NCBI GenBank assembly: GCA_019775845.1 | Contig: JADQAV010000060.1 | Span: 132,135-196,134 of the forward strand | From: Myrmaecium sp. VS I D KN 1 | Lineage: Eukaryota; Ascomycota; Dothideomycetes; Valsariales; Valsariaceae | Length of the DNA stretch: 64,000 nucleotides | Direction: 5' to 3' | Part shown: one piece after another, positions 10,569 to 20,298 of the stretch | Position numbering within the stretch: the stretch's first letter is position 1 | How the letters are laid out: each line of letters starts with the position of its first letter | Made by a program: the position numbers and the translations under genes | The notes under the pieces: generated by a model | What the model saw: only the letters and a program-made list of their open reading frames with translations | Database searches by the model: none | Told to the model about the DNA's origin: nothing

Positions 10569-11411
10569 ATATACAATGCCGGAGGTGGTTTACACGGCGG
10601 AGCGTGCTCATTACCCCACCTCCCACTTGCGATGAACGACATCCTGCGGGGTAGTCGATAAGGATATAGGATGTGATAGGGTTGCGGCATGCCGTACCTA
10701 CTGTATTAGTATGTACTACTTATAATCCTCCATACCACCTATATCAGCGTTCTCGCAGCGTTCATACGGCCTTCGTCTCAACTTCATCCAACTCCTGCGG
10801 TTTCTATTGTCCAGATTCAGACGCCTTTAAGGATGTCTGTTAGCCAGGAACTCAGTCCCCACTGGCCTGGAGGCCTAGCGTTTCTGCTGATACCTATCCT
10901 CGAAGTCTATACACCCGTTACCTCTCGACGACAGTTTGTTCAAGGTCTTTGCTTTGCGGTCACAATATGTCTGAGGCGCAGTCACAGTCATGCACGACCA
11001 GTTCTTAAGCCCCTGGCATCATCGCGCCAATGGTCATACTCAAGATCATGCAGTCGCCACCTAATGCTCTGGGGAGACTCCGAATAAGAGAGCTTTCATG
11101 CCGGAGGTGGGGTAGATGGAAGCCGCTGCACGATCGCTCATGGTGCTCCACCTTACGGAGTAGATCCGCGCGCCAGGGGGCTGTGTGTATGCCTCAGGCC
11201 TTCCAGATCCTGGACCCTGATGTGCCTGAGAACCCCCGCCGTTTCATGATTGGAACAACGAGAAGCTTCTACGACAAACATTATTATTAGGCAAGAACCT
11301 CTCCACGTCCACATCTTTTCCACATTTTCTGTACCTCCCAGATACCTCGTTTACTCCCCATACATTCGCCCCTTACTACTCCCTCTCCCGCCTGCTCTTC
11401 TATAAACCACA
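10569..11411. other. Divergent promoter region, hydrolase and cyclophilin
   Basis: About 840 bp between two divergent starts. It ends in a pyrimidine-rich leader just before the cyclophilin ATG. Open frames at 10833-11087 and 11030-11290 show no family features and I do not call them genes. Confidence 0.45.
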
Positions 11412-12751
11412 ATGGCTCCCAACGGTACGCTAGATCTCCCGCCGAAATCCCCGCTGGGGAGCATAGCTAACAACAGCTTCAGGACGCCCCCGCGTGTTCT
11501 TTGACATCCAGATCGACGGCCAGCCAGTCGGCAGAGTCGCATTTGAGCTGGTAAGCCTTCTCTGCATGAATCTAGTCCCTCAAATATTGAGCTGACTCGG
11601 TCCAGTATAATGATAGTAAGCGCAACCGCAATATGCAGCATACTCTCTTCTGCGACTAACGGACCATTCAGTCGTCCCCAAGACCGCGGAGAACTTCCGC
11701 GCGCTCTGCACGGGTGAAAAGGGCGTTGGCAAGGCTGGAAAGCCTCTTCACTACAAGGGCTCCATCTTCCACCGCGTCATCAAGAGCTTCATGATCCAGG
11801 GTGGTGATTTCACAGCGGGCAATGGCACCGGCGGCGAGTCGATATACGGAGAGAAGTTTGAGGATGAGAACTTCGAGCTCAAGCACGAGAAGCCCTTCTT
11901 GCTGAGCATGGCCAATGCTGGCCCCGGCACCAACGGCAGCCAGTTCTTTGTCACCACGGTCCCCACCCCTCATTTGGACGGCAAGCATGTGGTGTTTGGA
12001 GAAGTGATCAATGGGAAGAGCATCGTCAGACAGATTGAGAACATCAAGACCAACAGCAGCGATAAGCCAGAGAAGGATGTCGTTATTGCCGGTATGTTGC
12101 AGGAACGGTAATCGGATCTTTTCCGTCAACTAACCGCGATTCACAGACTGCGGTGAGCTCACTGGTGAGGCCTACGAGAAGGCTACCGAGAAAGTACCTG
12201 ATGCCACCGGCGACCCATACGAGGACTACCCGGAGGATCAGAGCACCGAGTTTTCCGGCCCAGAGATCGTCGAAATCGCCTCCAAGCTGAAGGACATGGG
12301 CAATGCGGCTTTCAAGTCTGGCGACATCCGCCTCGGCCTTTCCAAGTACCAAAAGGGCCTCCGTTACCTGCACGAGTACCCGGAGCCGCTGGAGAACGAC
12401 CCTAAGGGCCTCGGCGATAAGCTCAACTCCCTCAAGTTTTCCCTCCACTCCAACTCCGCCCTCCTGCAGCTCAAGCTGAAGCAATTCGACGATGCGGCGA
12501 GCTCGGCGACAAAAGCGCTCGAGGTCCCGAGCGCTACGGACGCGGATAAGGGCAAGGCGCTGTACCGTCGCGCGTTGGCGTACGCCGGCAAGAAGGACGA
12601 CGACGCGGCGATTGCGGATCTGGAGGAGGCATTGAAGAAGGTGCCCGGTGACCCGGCCATCACGAAGGAGCTGGCTGCGGTGAGGAAGCGGGTGAAGGAG
12701 CTCCTGGAGAAGCAGAAGAAGATCTACAGCAAGGCTTTCCAGTTCGACTAG
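11412..12751 (+). CDS. cpr6: Cyclophilin Cyp40/Cpr6 type (peptidyl-prolyl isomerase D)
   Basis: Hsp90 co-chaperone with a cyclophilin isomerase domain and C-terminal TPR repeats. Exons are 11412-11424, 11483-11550, 11606-11615, 11672-12091 and 12147-12751, giving 371 residues, the same length as yeast Cpr6. The third exon is only 10 nt and is required to supply YND in [17 protein letters not shown]. Isomerase motifs are [28 protein letters not shown] and [13 protein letters not shown]. In this last motif His stands where CypA has the cyclosporin-contacting Trp, as in other Cyp40 proteins. TPR helices start near residue 220 ([37 protein letters not shown]). No signal peptide is present, so the protein should be cytosolic. 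Confidence 0.95.
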
Positions 12752-13195
12752 GCGCTTTTGCAACCCCTCAAAGCCGGCGTTCGAATATCGGGACCAAAAA
12801 CGCAAAATTGGACGGCATGGAGTTTCAGGGTGATGGGGGTGTCCCTGTTCTGCTGACTTCATGATAGATAACATAGATCACGATGCGATGAAGGGTTAGA
12901 CGACATATCATACATGCATTAATTTGTAATTCATTTTCTATCACTGCGTTAGTCATTCTTTACTTCAGCACCAGTCATTCTTCACATTGTTACACTTCAT
13001 TTGAGTCATCACCAGAGTTCTCCGCTTTGGCAGTTCACATATTTTATTGGCTCAATTAGCATTCTATTTCAAGGTTACACAAGATGTCATTTCCGATTGT
13101 GCGCCTGATTGATCAAGTTCTCCAGTGGCCCAAAGTCTCTCTTTGCGCTCTTATTTTCTTGCTTCTACCTCACCAGGCGGGCAGTCCATCACCCC
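12752..13195. other. Convergent intergenic region
   Basis: A moderately AT-rich spacer between the cyclophilin stop and the first secreted-protein gene. It contains repeated CATTCTT/CAC-type words near 12950-12990. No gene is seen. Confidence 0.45.
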
Positions 13196-14144
13196 TCAGA
13201 GTTTCCAGAGACTGCCGTCGTAGATAGACAGTACCCTATCGGCGCCGTCCTTCGGGATTTGGTAACAGCCGCCGGGGAGCGGCATGTCGTGGGGCTCGCA
13301 GCCGCAATTGGCGCAGGGATATCCGAACCAAGGCTCCTTATCGGTGCCCTTGGTCAGGTAAACGGAATGGGCGTCTTTGTCAAAAGTGATGCACCCGAGG
13401 CTGCGACCGTGGTGGTTGTGGATCTTCTTTTTACTGTGGTGAGGAGATGGCATTATTATCAGGGAGAGGAGCAAGATGCAGGAGTAGGGACCAAGCGAGT
13501 CGCTCGTACCACTGAAGATCAGAATACTCGTTTGCCTTTGGGTCGGTGGAGTCTTCGGGGTTCGAAGAAGCGTCATCGACTTCCGCGACCTTGCCTTGGA
13601 CGTCGACGTCGATGTCGCGACCTCCCACGGTGCTCGAGACTGGAACGACGGCACATGCGCTCAGCGGAATCTGCTTGACGGACAGCATCCAGTCATCGTT
13701 GGTGACGGACTTGGCGACGGTGCAGCCGTCGTCAAGCTGGACGAACTCGCAGTTGCAGTCGGTGCAGTTGTAGCCCACCCAGACCATGGTAGGGTCGCCG
13801 TTCTTGACGTCAATGCTCCAGGTGTAGCCGTGCAGGTTGATGCAGGCATCCGGGCTGAGGTGCGTGTACGTGACGTTTTTATCATCAGCACCACTAATGC
13901 GAGAAACAGAGCTGTTAGTCGGGATTCCTTTGTCCTTACAAGGGAGGTGCTGAGTGGTCGGGGGAACTTGCCATAGGTTAGTGTTGAAGAACTCCCTCAC
14001 GTAGGGCAAGGAGCTGAGCGGAGTGCCATCGGATGATACGGCTTCAACATCAGTATCCACCTGCTCACGGTCTTTTGGAGTAGCCAGAGCGGTAGTAGAG
14101 CCAACCACCGACAGTGCGAGTAGAAGGAGTTTAGCAGCGACCAT
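13196..14144 (-). CDS. Secreted two-module six-cysteine protein (array copy A)
   Basis: Unrecognised family. Exons in transcript order are 14144-13972, 13893-13510 and 13433-13196, giving 264 residues. The N-terminus MVAAKLLLLALSVVGSTTALA is a clear signal peptide, so the protein should enter the secretory pathway. It has two copies of the array module. Module 1 spaces its cysteines 16-25-2-1-8, with core VGYNCTDCNC. Module 2 spaces them 13-25-2-1-10, with core FGYPCANCGC. The linker contains DPKANEYSD just before the second intron. Both introns split the first Cys codon of a module as TG^T. The first intron uses a GC donor (gcaagt) and attag acceptor; it is 78 nt and open in frame, so retention would add 26 residues and replace that Cys. 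NSS, NVT and NCT sequons could be glycosylated; NSS lies inside the first intron. Function unknown; an effector-like role is inference. Confidence 0.75.
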
Positions 14145-14998
14145 AGTGACTTCTCAAGACGGCGATATGGTGCTAAACCAGAATGAAGCAGTGTAGAAGG
14201 CTGGGGAATTCTGCGCGAATGCTGGGCTGGACGAAGTCGGGACGTCAAGCAGGTACAGGTGCATTCTTTTATAGGAAGTCTCGGTGCCAATATGTTCCAG
14301 GCGGTGTAGAGGAAGCGAGGGACGTGGTTTCGGGTTGCTTCCAGAATCAGATGTAAGCCGACTTCCTCCATCACTGTACTCCTCACTAAGATTATATTGG
14401 CTCTGCAGGAAGTGAATTTGGACCAGGAGATGAAGTGCGATACAAGCTCTTCTTCATATTTTTTGGAATATACCTACTTTGATGCTGTGGTACTCGCATC
14501 GATCTCTGCTAATCTACAGTAACCGTCATCTTTGTGCTTGATCTCGGTCGTCTAAGTCTCTACTAACGTTATCCTGACAGGGTATTCGAGGCTTGAAAGC
14601 CCATAAAACGTTAATCATACCGTTTATAGGAGCCTCGTGCTATCTAAGCCCTTAAAGGACGAGTATGTGTGGCAGCGTGTACACTTTCATATGCATAAAG
14701 AGGAAGAGCTGCCGACGGCGGTTTATGTAGCACGAGGTGCTGATCGAGAGGGACAGTATAACTAGCAACTCAGGGACTGCTATGCCATGTTGTTGGAGGC
14801 ATATTCCTTTCCACGCCACAACTGAAGGAAAAATGGCAGATAGCTCGGGCAAGGTGGTAACGGAAGTAGAACGAGTAATATTATTATTATTCACGCTTTG
14901 AGATGCTAATTCACAACATGGTCCGAACCTGGTAGATTAATTTCGTCCTCCGGCCCGGGATCGCATGAGAAAACTTTTCCTGAACATCTTCCTTTCCT
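14145..14998. other. Spacer between secreted-protein genes A and B
   Basis: About 850 bp of AT-richer DNA upstream of copy A. A weak open frame lies at 14652-14894 on the minus strand, but it lacks the six-cysteine module and any recognisable feature. I find nothing else here. Confidence 0.4.
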
Positions 14999-15581
14999 TC
15001 ATATTGCCTTCGAGAGCTGCTTTGTCCTTGTCCCATCCCATTCCAACCCGTCCAAGAGCACGCCCAGGACTCGATACTGCCCATCCTTCACGATCTGGGC
15101 GCACTCGTACGGTAACGGGTTCGGGTTACGCCGGCATTTGCAATCACTGCAAGGATAGCCCCACCAGTAGCCGTGCTTGTTGTCCGAACTGGCAAAGTAA
15201 ACCGAGAGGGTGTCGTCGTGCAAGGCCACACAGAAGTCGCCCAGGGTGCGGGCGTGGTGGTTGTAGGTCTTGTTGACGCTTCTCTTTTCTGTCAGCCAGC
15301 CTCAAGCGTCTCGATCGGATGTGAGGTGGAATGGAGACTGCTGGTGGAGAGAAAAAGACGTACCAGTGCAGATCCGAATATTCATTGGCTTTGGGATCGG
15401 TTTCTTCGGATGATTCAAGCCGCTCGTCCGCAGGTCCAGTTGAGCTTGCCACTGTAAGGCCCTCGGGAGATGTACTTCTAATGGCTCTTGCAGCGAGGCC
15501 AGCACCGACTAGGCCCCAAGGTGCGGCAATAACTCCGATCACTGGGATTACAAGTACAAAGAAGCCTCGGAAGAAACGCAT
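14999..15581 (-). CDS. Secreted six-cysteine protein (array copy B)
   Basis: Exons in transcript order are 15581-15364 and 15278-14999, giving 165 residues. MRFFRGFFVLVIPVIGVIAA is a signal peptide, followed by a ~50-residue Ser/Thr/Glu-rich pro-region that ends DPKANEYSDLH. The module follows with cysteine spacing 15-26-2-1-10 and core WWGYPCSDCKC. The donor is gtacgt after TG. The acceptor I chose is gagaag, just past a stronger-looking cag, because it alone restores frame and rebuilds the first Cys codon (TG^C) followed by VNKTYNHHARTL, matching copy C. An NKT sequon lies next to the first Cys. The C-terminus continues about 35 residues past the last Cys. No known domain is recognised. Confidence 0.72.
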
Positions 15582-16079
15582 GTTGACGCCGAGTATTGCG
15601 TGTACGAGCTGCGTGTGAATTAACGCTCCGAGCGGCAGTGCTCAGGGGGCTTCAGAATGTGGCAGACTTCATATCCTCACGCGGTAGAGAGCCCCCTAAT
15701 ATTAAATAATGAACTTGTCGACAATCTATCGATAATAAGGCTTTGTGATCAAAGTCTGAACTGTAGTGAATCCTAAGGTCGGCTAACTTGTGCAATTCCT
15801 GTGGCCAATATGACCTTTTGCATAAAGGCATACAGAAGCACAGAGGACGGTCTATAAGTCGCACTTTTGAAAATGGTTCGGATAGCAAATGTGCATTGCC
15901 ACGGTGCTGGGTACCCGTCCAGGGATGGTGACTGAAGTAATATCTGAACCAGGTCTGTTTGCGTACACCTCCGAGCCTGAACACACTTCGTTATAGCCAA
16001 GTGATACCACGCTGTCTCCAGTTGTCTCCACCAGTCACACGTTATTCGTACACACACTTGCAATGATGGTGGGCGGGTA
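15582..16079. other. Spacer between secreted-protein genes B and C
   Basis: About 500 bp with no module remnant or other gene that I can support. It should contain the promoter of copy B. Confidence 0.4.
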
Positions 16080-16520
16080 TTAGACCTCCGCAGCTGATAT
16101 CAATCCAACTTTTCCCTGCTCGGGTAGTCGGTAGCACCCGGACGGCAAAGGTACGACATGAGGATCGCAACCGCAGTCCTCGCACGGATACCCCACCCAG
16201 TGTCCAAAAATTCTGTTGCCGTTTGTGAAGTAGACAGACTGGGTATCAGAGCGGAAGTTGATGCAACCACCGGCGAAGAGGCTGTGGTGGTTCTTGGTCT
16301 TATTTTTGCTGTTGACAGCGGTTAGTTCAGGCTGCAACCTAGCGCAACCCTTTCCCTCGATTTGGCTGAAGCAAGGAGCGACATACCACACTGTATCGGA
16401 GTACTCATTCGCCTTTGGCAAAGCTACAGCATTGCGCTGTACGGCCTTCCGTTGGCTTTGAGGAGCCGCGAGCGCTCCCATGAGAAAGGTTGCCACTATG
16501 AGGATAACTTGGACATGCAT
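16080..16520 (-). CDS. Secreted six-cysteine protein (array copy C)
   Basis: Exons in transcript order are 16520-16387 and 16308-16080, giving 120 residues, the shortest and simplest family member. I start at the ATG at 16520 because MHVQVILIVATFLMGALA is then an immediate signal peptide; an in-frame ATG at 16604 would bury it. A short pro-region ends ALPKANEYSDTV, then the intron splits the first Cys codon as TG^C. Cysteine spacing is 14-26-2-1-10, with NKT, NHH and the core HWVGYPCEDCGC. The intron is 78 nt and stays open in frame, so an unspliced message would also give a full-length product with Trp-Tyr in place of the first Cys. Confidence 0.75.
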   Translation of the reverse strand: MHVQVILIVATFLMGALAAPQSQRKAVQRNAVALPKANEYSDTVWYVAPCFSQIEGKGCARLQPELTAVNSKNKTKNHHSLFAGGCINFRSDTQSVYFTNGNRIFGHWVGYPCEDCGCDPHVVPLPSGCYRLPEQGKVGLISAAEV

Positions 16521-17079
16521 GATCTTTTCGAAAACCTGGTTTTTAGGGAAGCAAACAGGTCGGTACAGACGATCCATTTCTATGGGTTTGCGAGACAGGA
16601 GCAAGCTGCGACACAGACGTGGTTATGAAGGCAGGTCATGTTGAAGCTGGCCGGCTAAGAACCGAACATATGACTTGAGGAGGAGCTTGTGACCCAACAT
16701 TGCCAGCTATATTTTAATGACAAAGATTAGGATTTGCGCCCCCTAGCTCCATGCTTTGCCTTAAGGTCGTGGTGATCATGGAAATTAGCCGTCAAGTGAT
16801 AATATGAAACGGATCTCTGTAAGCACATGAACAGATGCCCCAAGTATAAATGCGTAAGGGTGATTGTTAAGGTGTTTTGCTGATGGAAAATTGACTCAGT
16901 ATGTCAGTATATGGGAGGCCCGGTGATGCTCATGAAATATGATCTCGAGTAAGTTATCTTACTTACTTCTATGGGCCAGTTGTCTCGGTTAATCTATTTT
17001 TGCTGGGAGACGTAGGTGTTTTCCTCGGCCGCTGCATGCTTAAAGCGTTCCTTTCATTATTTTTGCGGGGTTTGTCCAT
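16521..17079. other. Spacer between copy C and the relic copy
   Basis: About 560 bp of promoter and spacer DNA. No open frame with family character is seen. Confidence 0.4.
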
Positions 17080-17545
17080 TACTGGTACCAGCCTTTGATC
17101 TGCTTCGTGAAGAGCACGATTCGCTCTCCCTCCTCGGGAAGAACATAACGGTTGCTGGGTCAATATTCAAGGTTGGCTGTGTTGCGAACGCAGCCATAGA
17201 ACGGATAACCGTGTCATTTTCCATCCGTGCTGTCACCACACGTAATGTAGTCTGATTGGGTGTCGTACTTCAAGTTGAGGCAAGCACCATTCAGGAAGCC
17301 TCGGGGTATTTAGACCTTACCGATGTTCACTAGTGGCCTGGTGAGTTTATATACGTAAACCCGAAGTGATAGATAGCTTACCGTTCCCTGTCTCTATGTT
17401 CGCTCGCCTTAGCTGCAGTCGAAGTGACAGATGCCATGATATCTGGAGTGGTGAAGCTGGTGGCATCCTGAGATGTGCGGCTGTTACAGAACCCCGGCAA
17501 TGATACAGATCTTGATGAGAACCTGTCGGTAAGAGGTTATGAGAG
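17080..17545 (-). pseudogene. Decayed copy of the six-cysteine secreted family (copy D)
   Basis: Between copies C and E, minus-strand fragments resemble the family but do not form an open gene. An upstream piece near 17390-17430 ends in AKASEHRD just before a gtaagc donor, matching the KANEYSD-intron junction of A, B and C. Downstream pieces near 17090-17290 resemble the module: GACLNLKYDTQSDY corresponds to GCINFRSDTQSVY of copy C, then a GYP core and a YVLPEEGE tail. Several core cysteines are gone and a few breaks interrupt the frame, so the copy looks dead. It supports local duplication followed by loss. Confidence 0.6.
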
Positions 17546-18821
17546 AAGGACGTAGATATGTCCGTTGGACGTTGTCACTGCTAGTCATGAACTCATGGTA
17601 GGCAAAGGTCCACTGAGAAGAAGGTCAGGCGGCTGAACTACCAAAGAGTTCCTTTTATCGGCTGGGAGAGTGCGCGACGTCGGGGACGTGGTTTCCGAAA
17701 AGGGATAGAGCTAGCCGCGCTGCAAGAGGAAGTTGCCGACTTGCTGAAAGGAGCCTCTTCCGAGCCTGTGTATGGATGGTCTTTTCCTGCCAGTGTCGGT
17801 GCCGTCGATGCCAACGTACCTGATTGACATTCATAGTTTTGTTGAAAGACACCCCAGCGGGAACGGGACCCGAGGAAGGTATATAGGCAGCTGGAGCAGG
17901 ATATATATACCTGAATGAGCGCCAAAATCAAAGAACTAAAGAAAGCAACCATCATAATGGTTGTATTCCGCTACACTGACCGCTGAAAGTAGGTGATTGA
18001 TAAATCAGATTAGAAGCAAGCTTGCCTACCCGTGGGAGACAAATTTTCCTCGAACATCAAACGGCGAGCAAAGCGGGGGGAGCGTACGGTATATATAATC
18101 ATCTTTTCCTCTGACGCCACAATATTTCGTACTAACCGGTGGAGTTTCTGATTATAGACAGGAGTGTCGATTCTGGTATCGCTTGTAGCACGGGGAAATC
18201 AAACGAAGGGCTTGGTGTTTAGACTGGTACGACCATACAAGGGAAAACGTAAGGTGACATTGCACGTGTTATTGAACGACCAGATCAATCCGCAGGCTCA
18301 AGCAAGAAAGAGGCTGTCTTCTCGCGGAGTTATATACGGCAGGGTCAACTGTGAAGGCGGTGTTGCCTGTAGGCAACAGGCTTGAATGGGTAGGTTGAAC
18401 TTTGGAAATTCTGCTACAACGAGTGGAACGAAGATGCAAGTTGAAGAAGTCAATTTAAGGAAGTGGCTTTGTTTGCCAGAATGAGTCTTTTGATTCAGTG
18501 ACTGTAGGAAGGAAGGTAAAACTTAGCAAAGGCTCTTGCAGCTACTAGACTGTGGCAGTGTAAAGGCTCTCGAAAGAGAAAAATCAAGGGCTAGAGAAGC
18601 TTCTGTCGAAGGCTCCAAATGGAAGTGCAAAGCGTGGAGTATAGGTGAGCGTTTTGCCCAGCTCATCCGACCAGTCCCAACCATGACCCCGTACTCTGGA
18701 GTCTAATGAGCGGCATATCGATGCAGTAACAAGCCGTAAGGAGAGATATGGGAATGTCGGTCTGCCGGATGGCAGCACCACTTCAGATTCCTTGCCCGTT
18801 TCGTTTCTTTCCGCCACCGAT
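17546..18821. other. Spacer between relic D and copy E
   Basis: About 1.3 kb. A minus-strand open frame at 17638-17955 begins with a hydrophobic stretch, MMVAFFSSLILALIQVY, that resembles a signal peptide, but it lacks the module and then becomes low complexity. It may be a fragment of another lost copy or chance. Nothing else is supported. Confidence 0.35.
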
Positions 18822-19411
18822 TTAGGTGCCTTCATGCTTGAGACTCCAGATCCGGCCCAGGAAATAGTCGAACGTGCCTCCCTCCATCACCACACAGACT
18901 TCATCCGTGTCCGGCAGAAACTGGGCCTTGCAGTCGCAGTTGGAACAGGGATACACCTCCCACCTGTTGTTGCGCTCAGGAGCACCGCGACGAGTGTGCA
19001 AGGACTTGATGTGGTGGTCGGTGAACATGTTGATGCACCATTTGCCTGGAGGGACGAGATAGGTGGTAATGTTTGGAAGATAGTACTTGGTCGGTTCGGA
19101 GCTAATGACATAGATGTTTAGCCGGTTGATGAGCTAGATATAGAAATTTGGAAACGGGCGTGGGACGTAATGGGGAATAACACGTACCATCTATCGTCAT
19201 CGTAGACCTTGAGAGCCGGAACCTTCTTGTCGGTATCGCCTTCATCGGTGGTGCTCAGGCGTGCGCCGTCAGTGAAGTTCACCGTAGGCGACCAATTGGT
19301 CAAGTCGCAGTAGATCAGGCGTTTCTCAGGCGGGTGTCCCATAGCCGTAAGGGCTAGGCCGAGTAGACCTCCAGCTATCAAGACCATCCAGAGAGAGGGT
19401 GGAGACTTCAT
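18822..19411 (-). CDS. Secreted six-cysteine protein, divergent (array copy E)
   Basis: Exons in transcript order are 19411-19188 and 19101-18822, giving 167 residues. The N-terminus MKSPPSLWMVLIAGGLLGLAL is a signal peptide. The pro-region differs from A-C and lacks KANEYSD; it has an extra Cys (LIYCDLTNW) and an NFT sequon. The intron again splits the first module Cys codon (TG^C, gtacgt donor, attag acceptor). Cysteine spacing is 21-29-2-1-11, with core WEVYPCSNCDC, so it is the most divergent intact member. An NIT sequon lies between the first two cysteines. It is a family member by intron position and six-Cys spacing rather than by overall similarity. Confidence 0.72.
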
Positions 19412-20298
19412 GGCTGTTGCCGTTCCTTGACGTTGCGCAGATGAGCTTGGTGTGAAGGAAATAGAAGATGACAGGTAGTGGGGATGTTGAAAGAGTCGAA
19501 GAAGAGTTGAAGGAGGAAGTTTTTATAAGCGGCAGAAAAGCGCGGTTTGTGGGAAAATATGAAATGTCGGTCAGTCTGCGCATGTTTTTCCCATTTGGAT
19601 GCATGTGATCCTGAATAGCAAGGAACTGAATGAACCATTCCATCACTACAGCTGAACCACACCGCCAAAAGAAATGGAAGCTGCAAGGACCGGGAATTGA
19701 CTACTTTCTAAGCTTCCAGATGGACTACAGGCACAATGCGCACCCAGGTAGGTACAGTGGGAGATGGAAGAGCAGCATTGTATCTTGCGCTCGGTGTTTG
19801 CTGCGGTCAATATGGAGAGTGCTCATACCCTAGCCGCTATCCAATAAACATGGAACGTTGAATCACATGTCGATACCGCACAACTTCAGGTCGATCCGAC
19901 AAGTAGAAACAAAGCATGTAGTAAAGAAAGTAGACTGTAGTTGTTGAAGAACAAGCTATCGGGGAATATGAAAGAAAAGAGAGAATCGCACAAAGAAACC
20001 AAAGAACTGCCCCTCCCATGAAAAGAGCCCTGAGAACTTGGTGGAGTGTGTGGGAAAGAGTAGCCCATCCTAACGCCCGCTTGAAGAGTCAGACCGCGCA
20101 CCTAGGCTTTTGGGACTCCCAAGGTAAAGATAGAAGGATCACGAACGCCCAGTCGACGATTCGTAGATGCTGCCACAATAAGGCTTTCCCACAACGTAAC
20201 GGAAACCGCACGCAAGCAAGACCGACACCGAAGCCTGGAATCCATCCACGCCAGCGCCATGGAACAGGGCATCGTTTCGCCGGTGTTCGCCTCCACCC
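19412..20298. other. Right flank of the secreted-protein array
   Basis: About 890 bp between copy E and the EAF gene, holding the copy E promoter and the EAF 3' flank. No gene or module remnant is seen. Confidence 0.4.

Noticed and set aside
15279-15363. Use of the first cag acceptor in secreted copy B
   Set aside because: With the conserved donor it gives an immediate stop; the acceptor a few bases downstream rebuilds the family cysteine and the NKT motif, so I used that one.
17638-17955. Possible secreted protein starting with a hydrophobic stretch
   Set aside because: The signal-like start is real but the rest lacks the six-cysteine module and becomes low complexity; at most it is a fragment of a lost copy.
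13196-19411. Secondary-metabolite gene cluster
   Set aside because: There is no PKS, NRPS, terpene synthase, P450 or cluster regulator near the array; the genes are paralogous secreted proteins instead.
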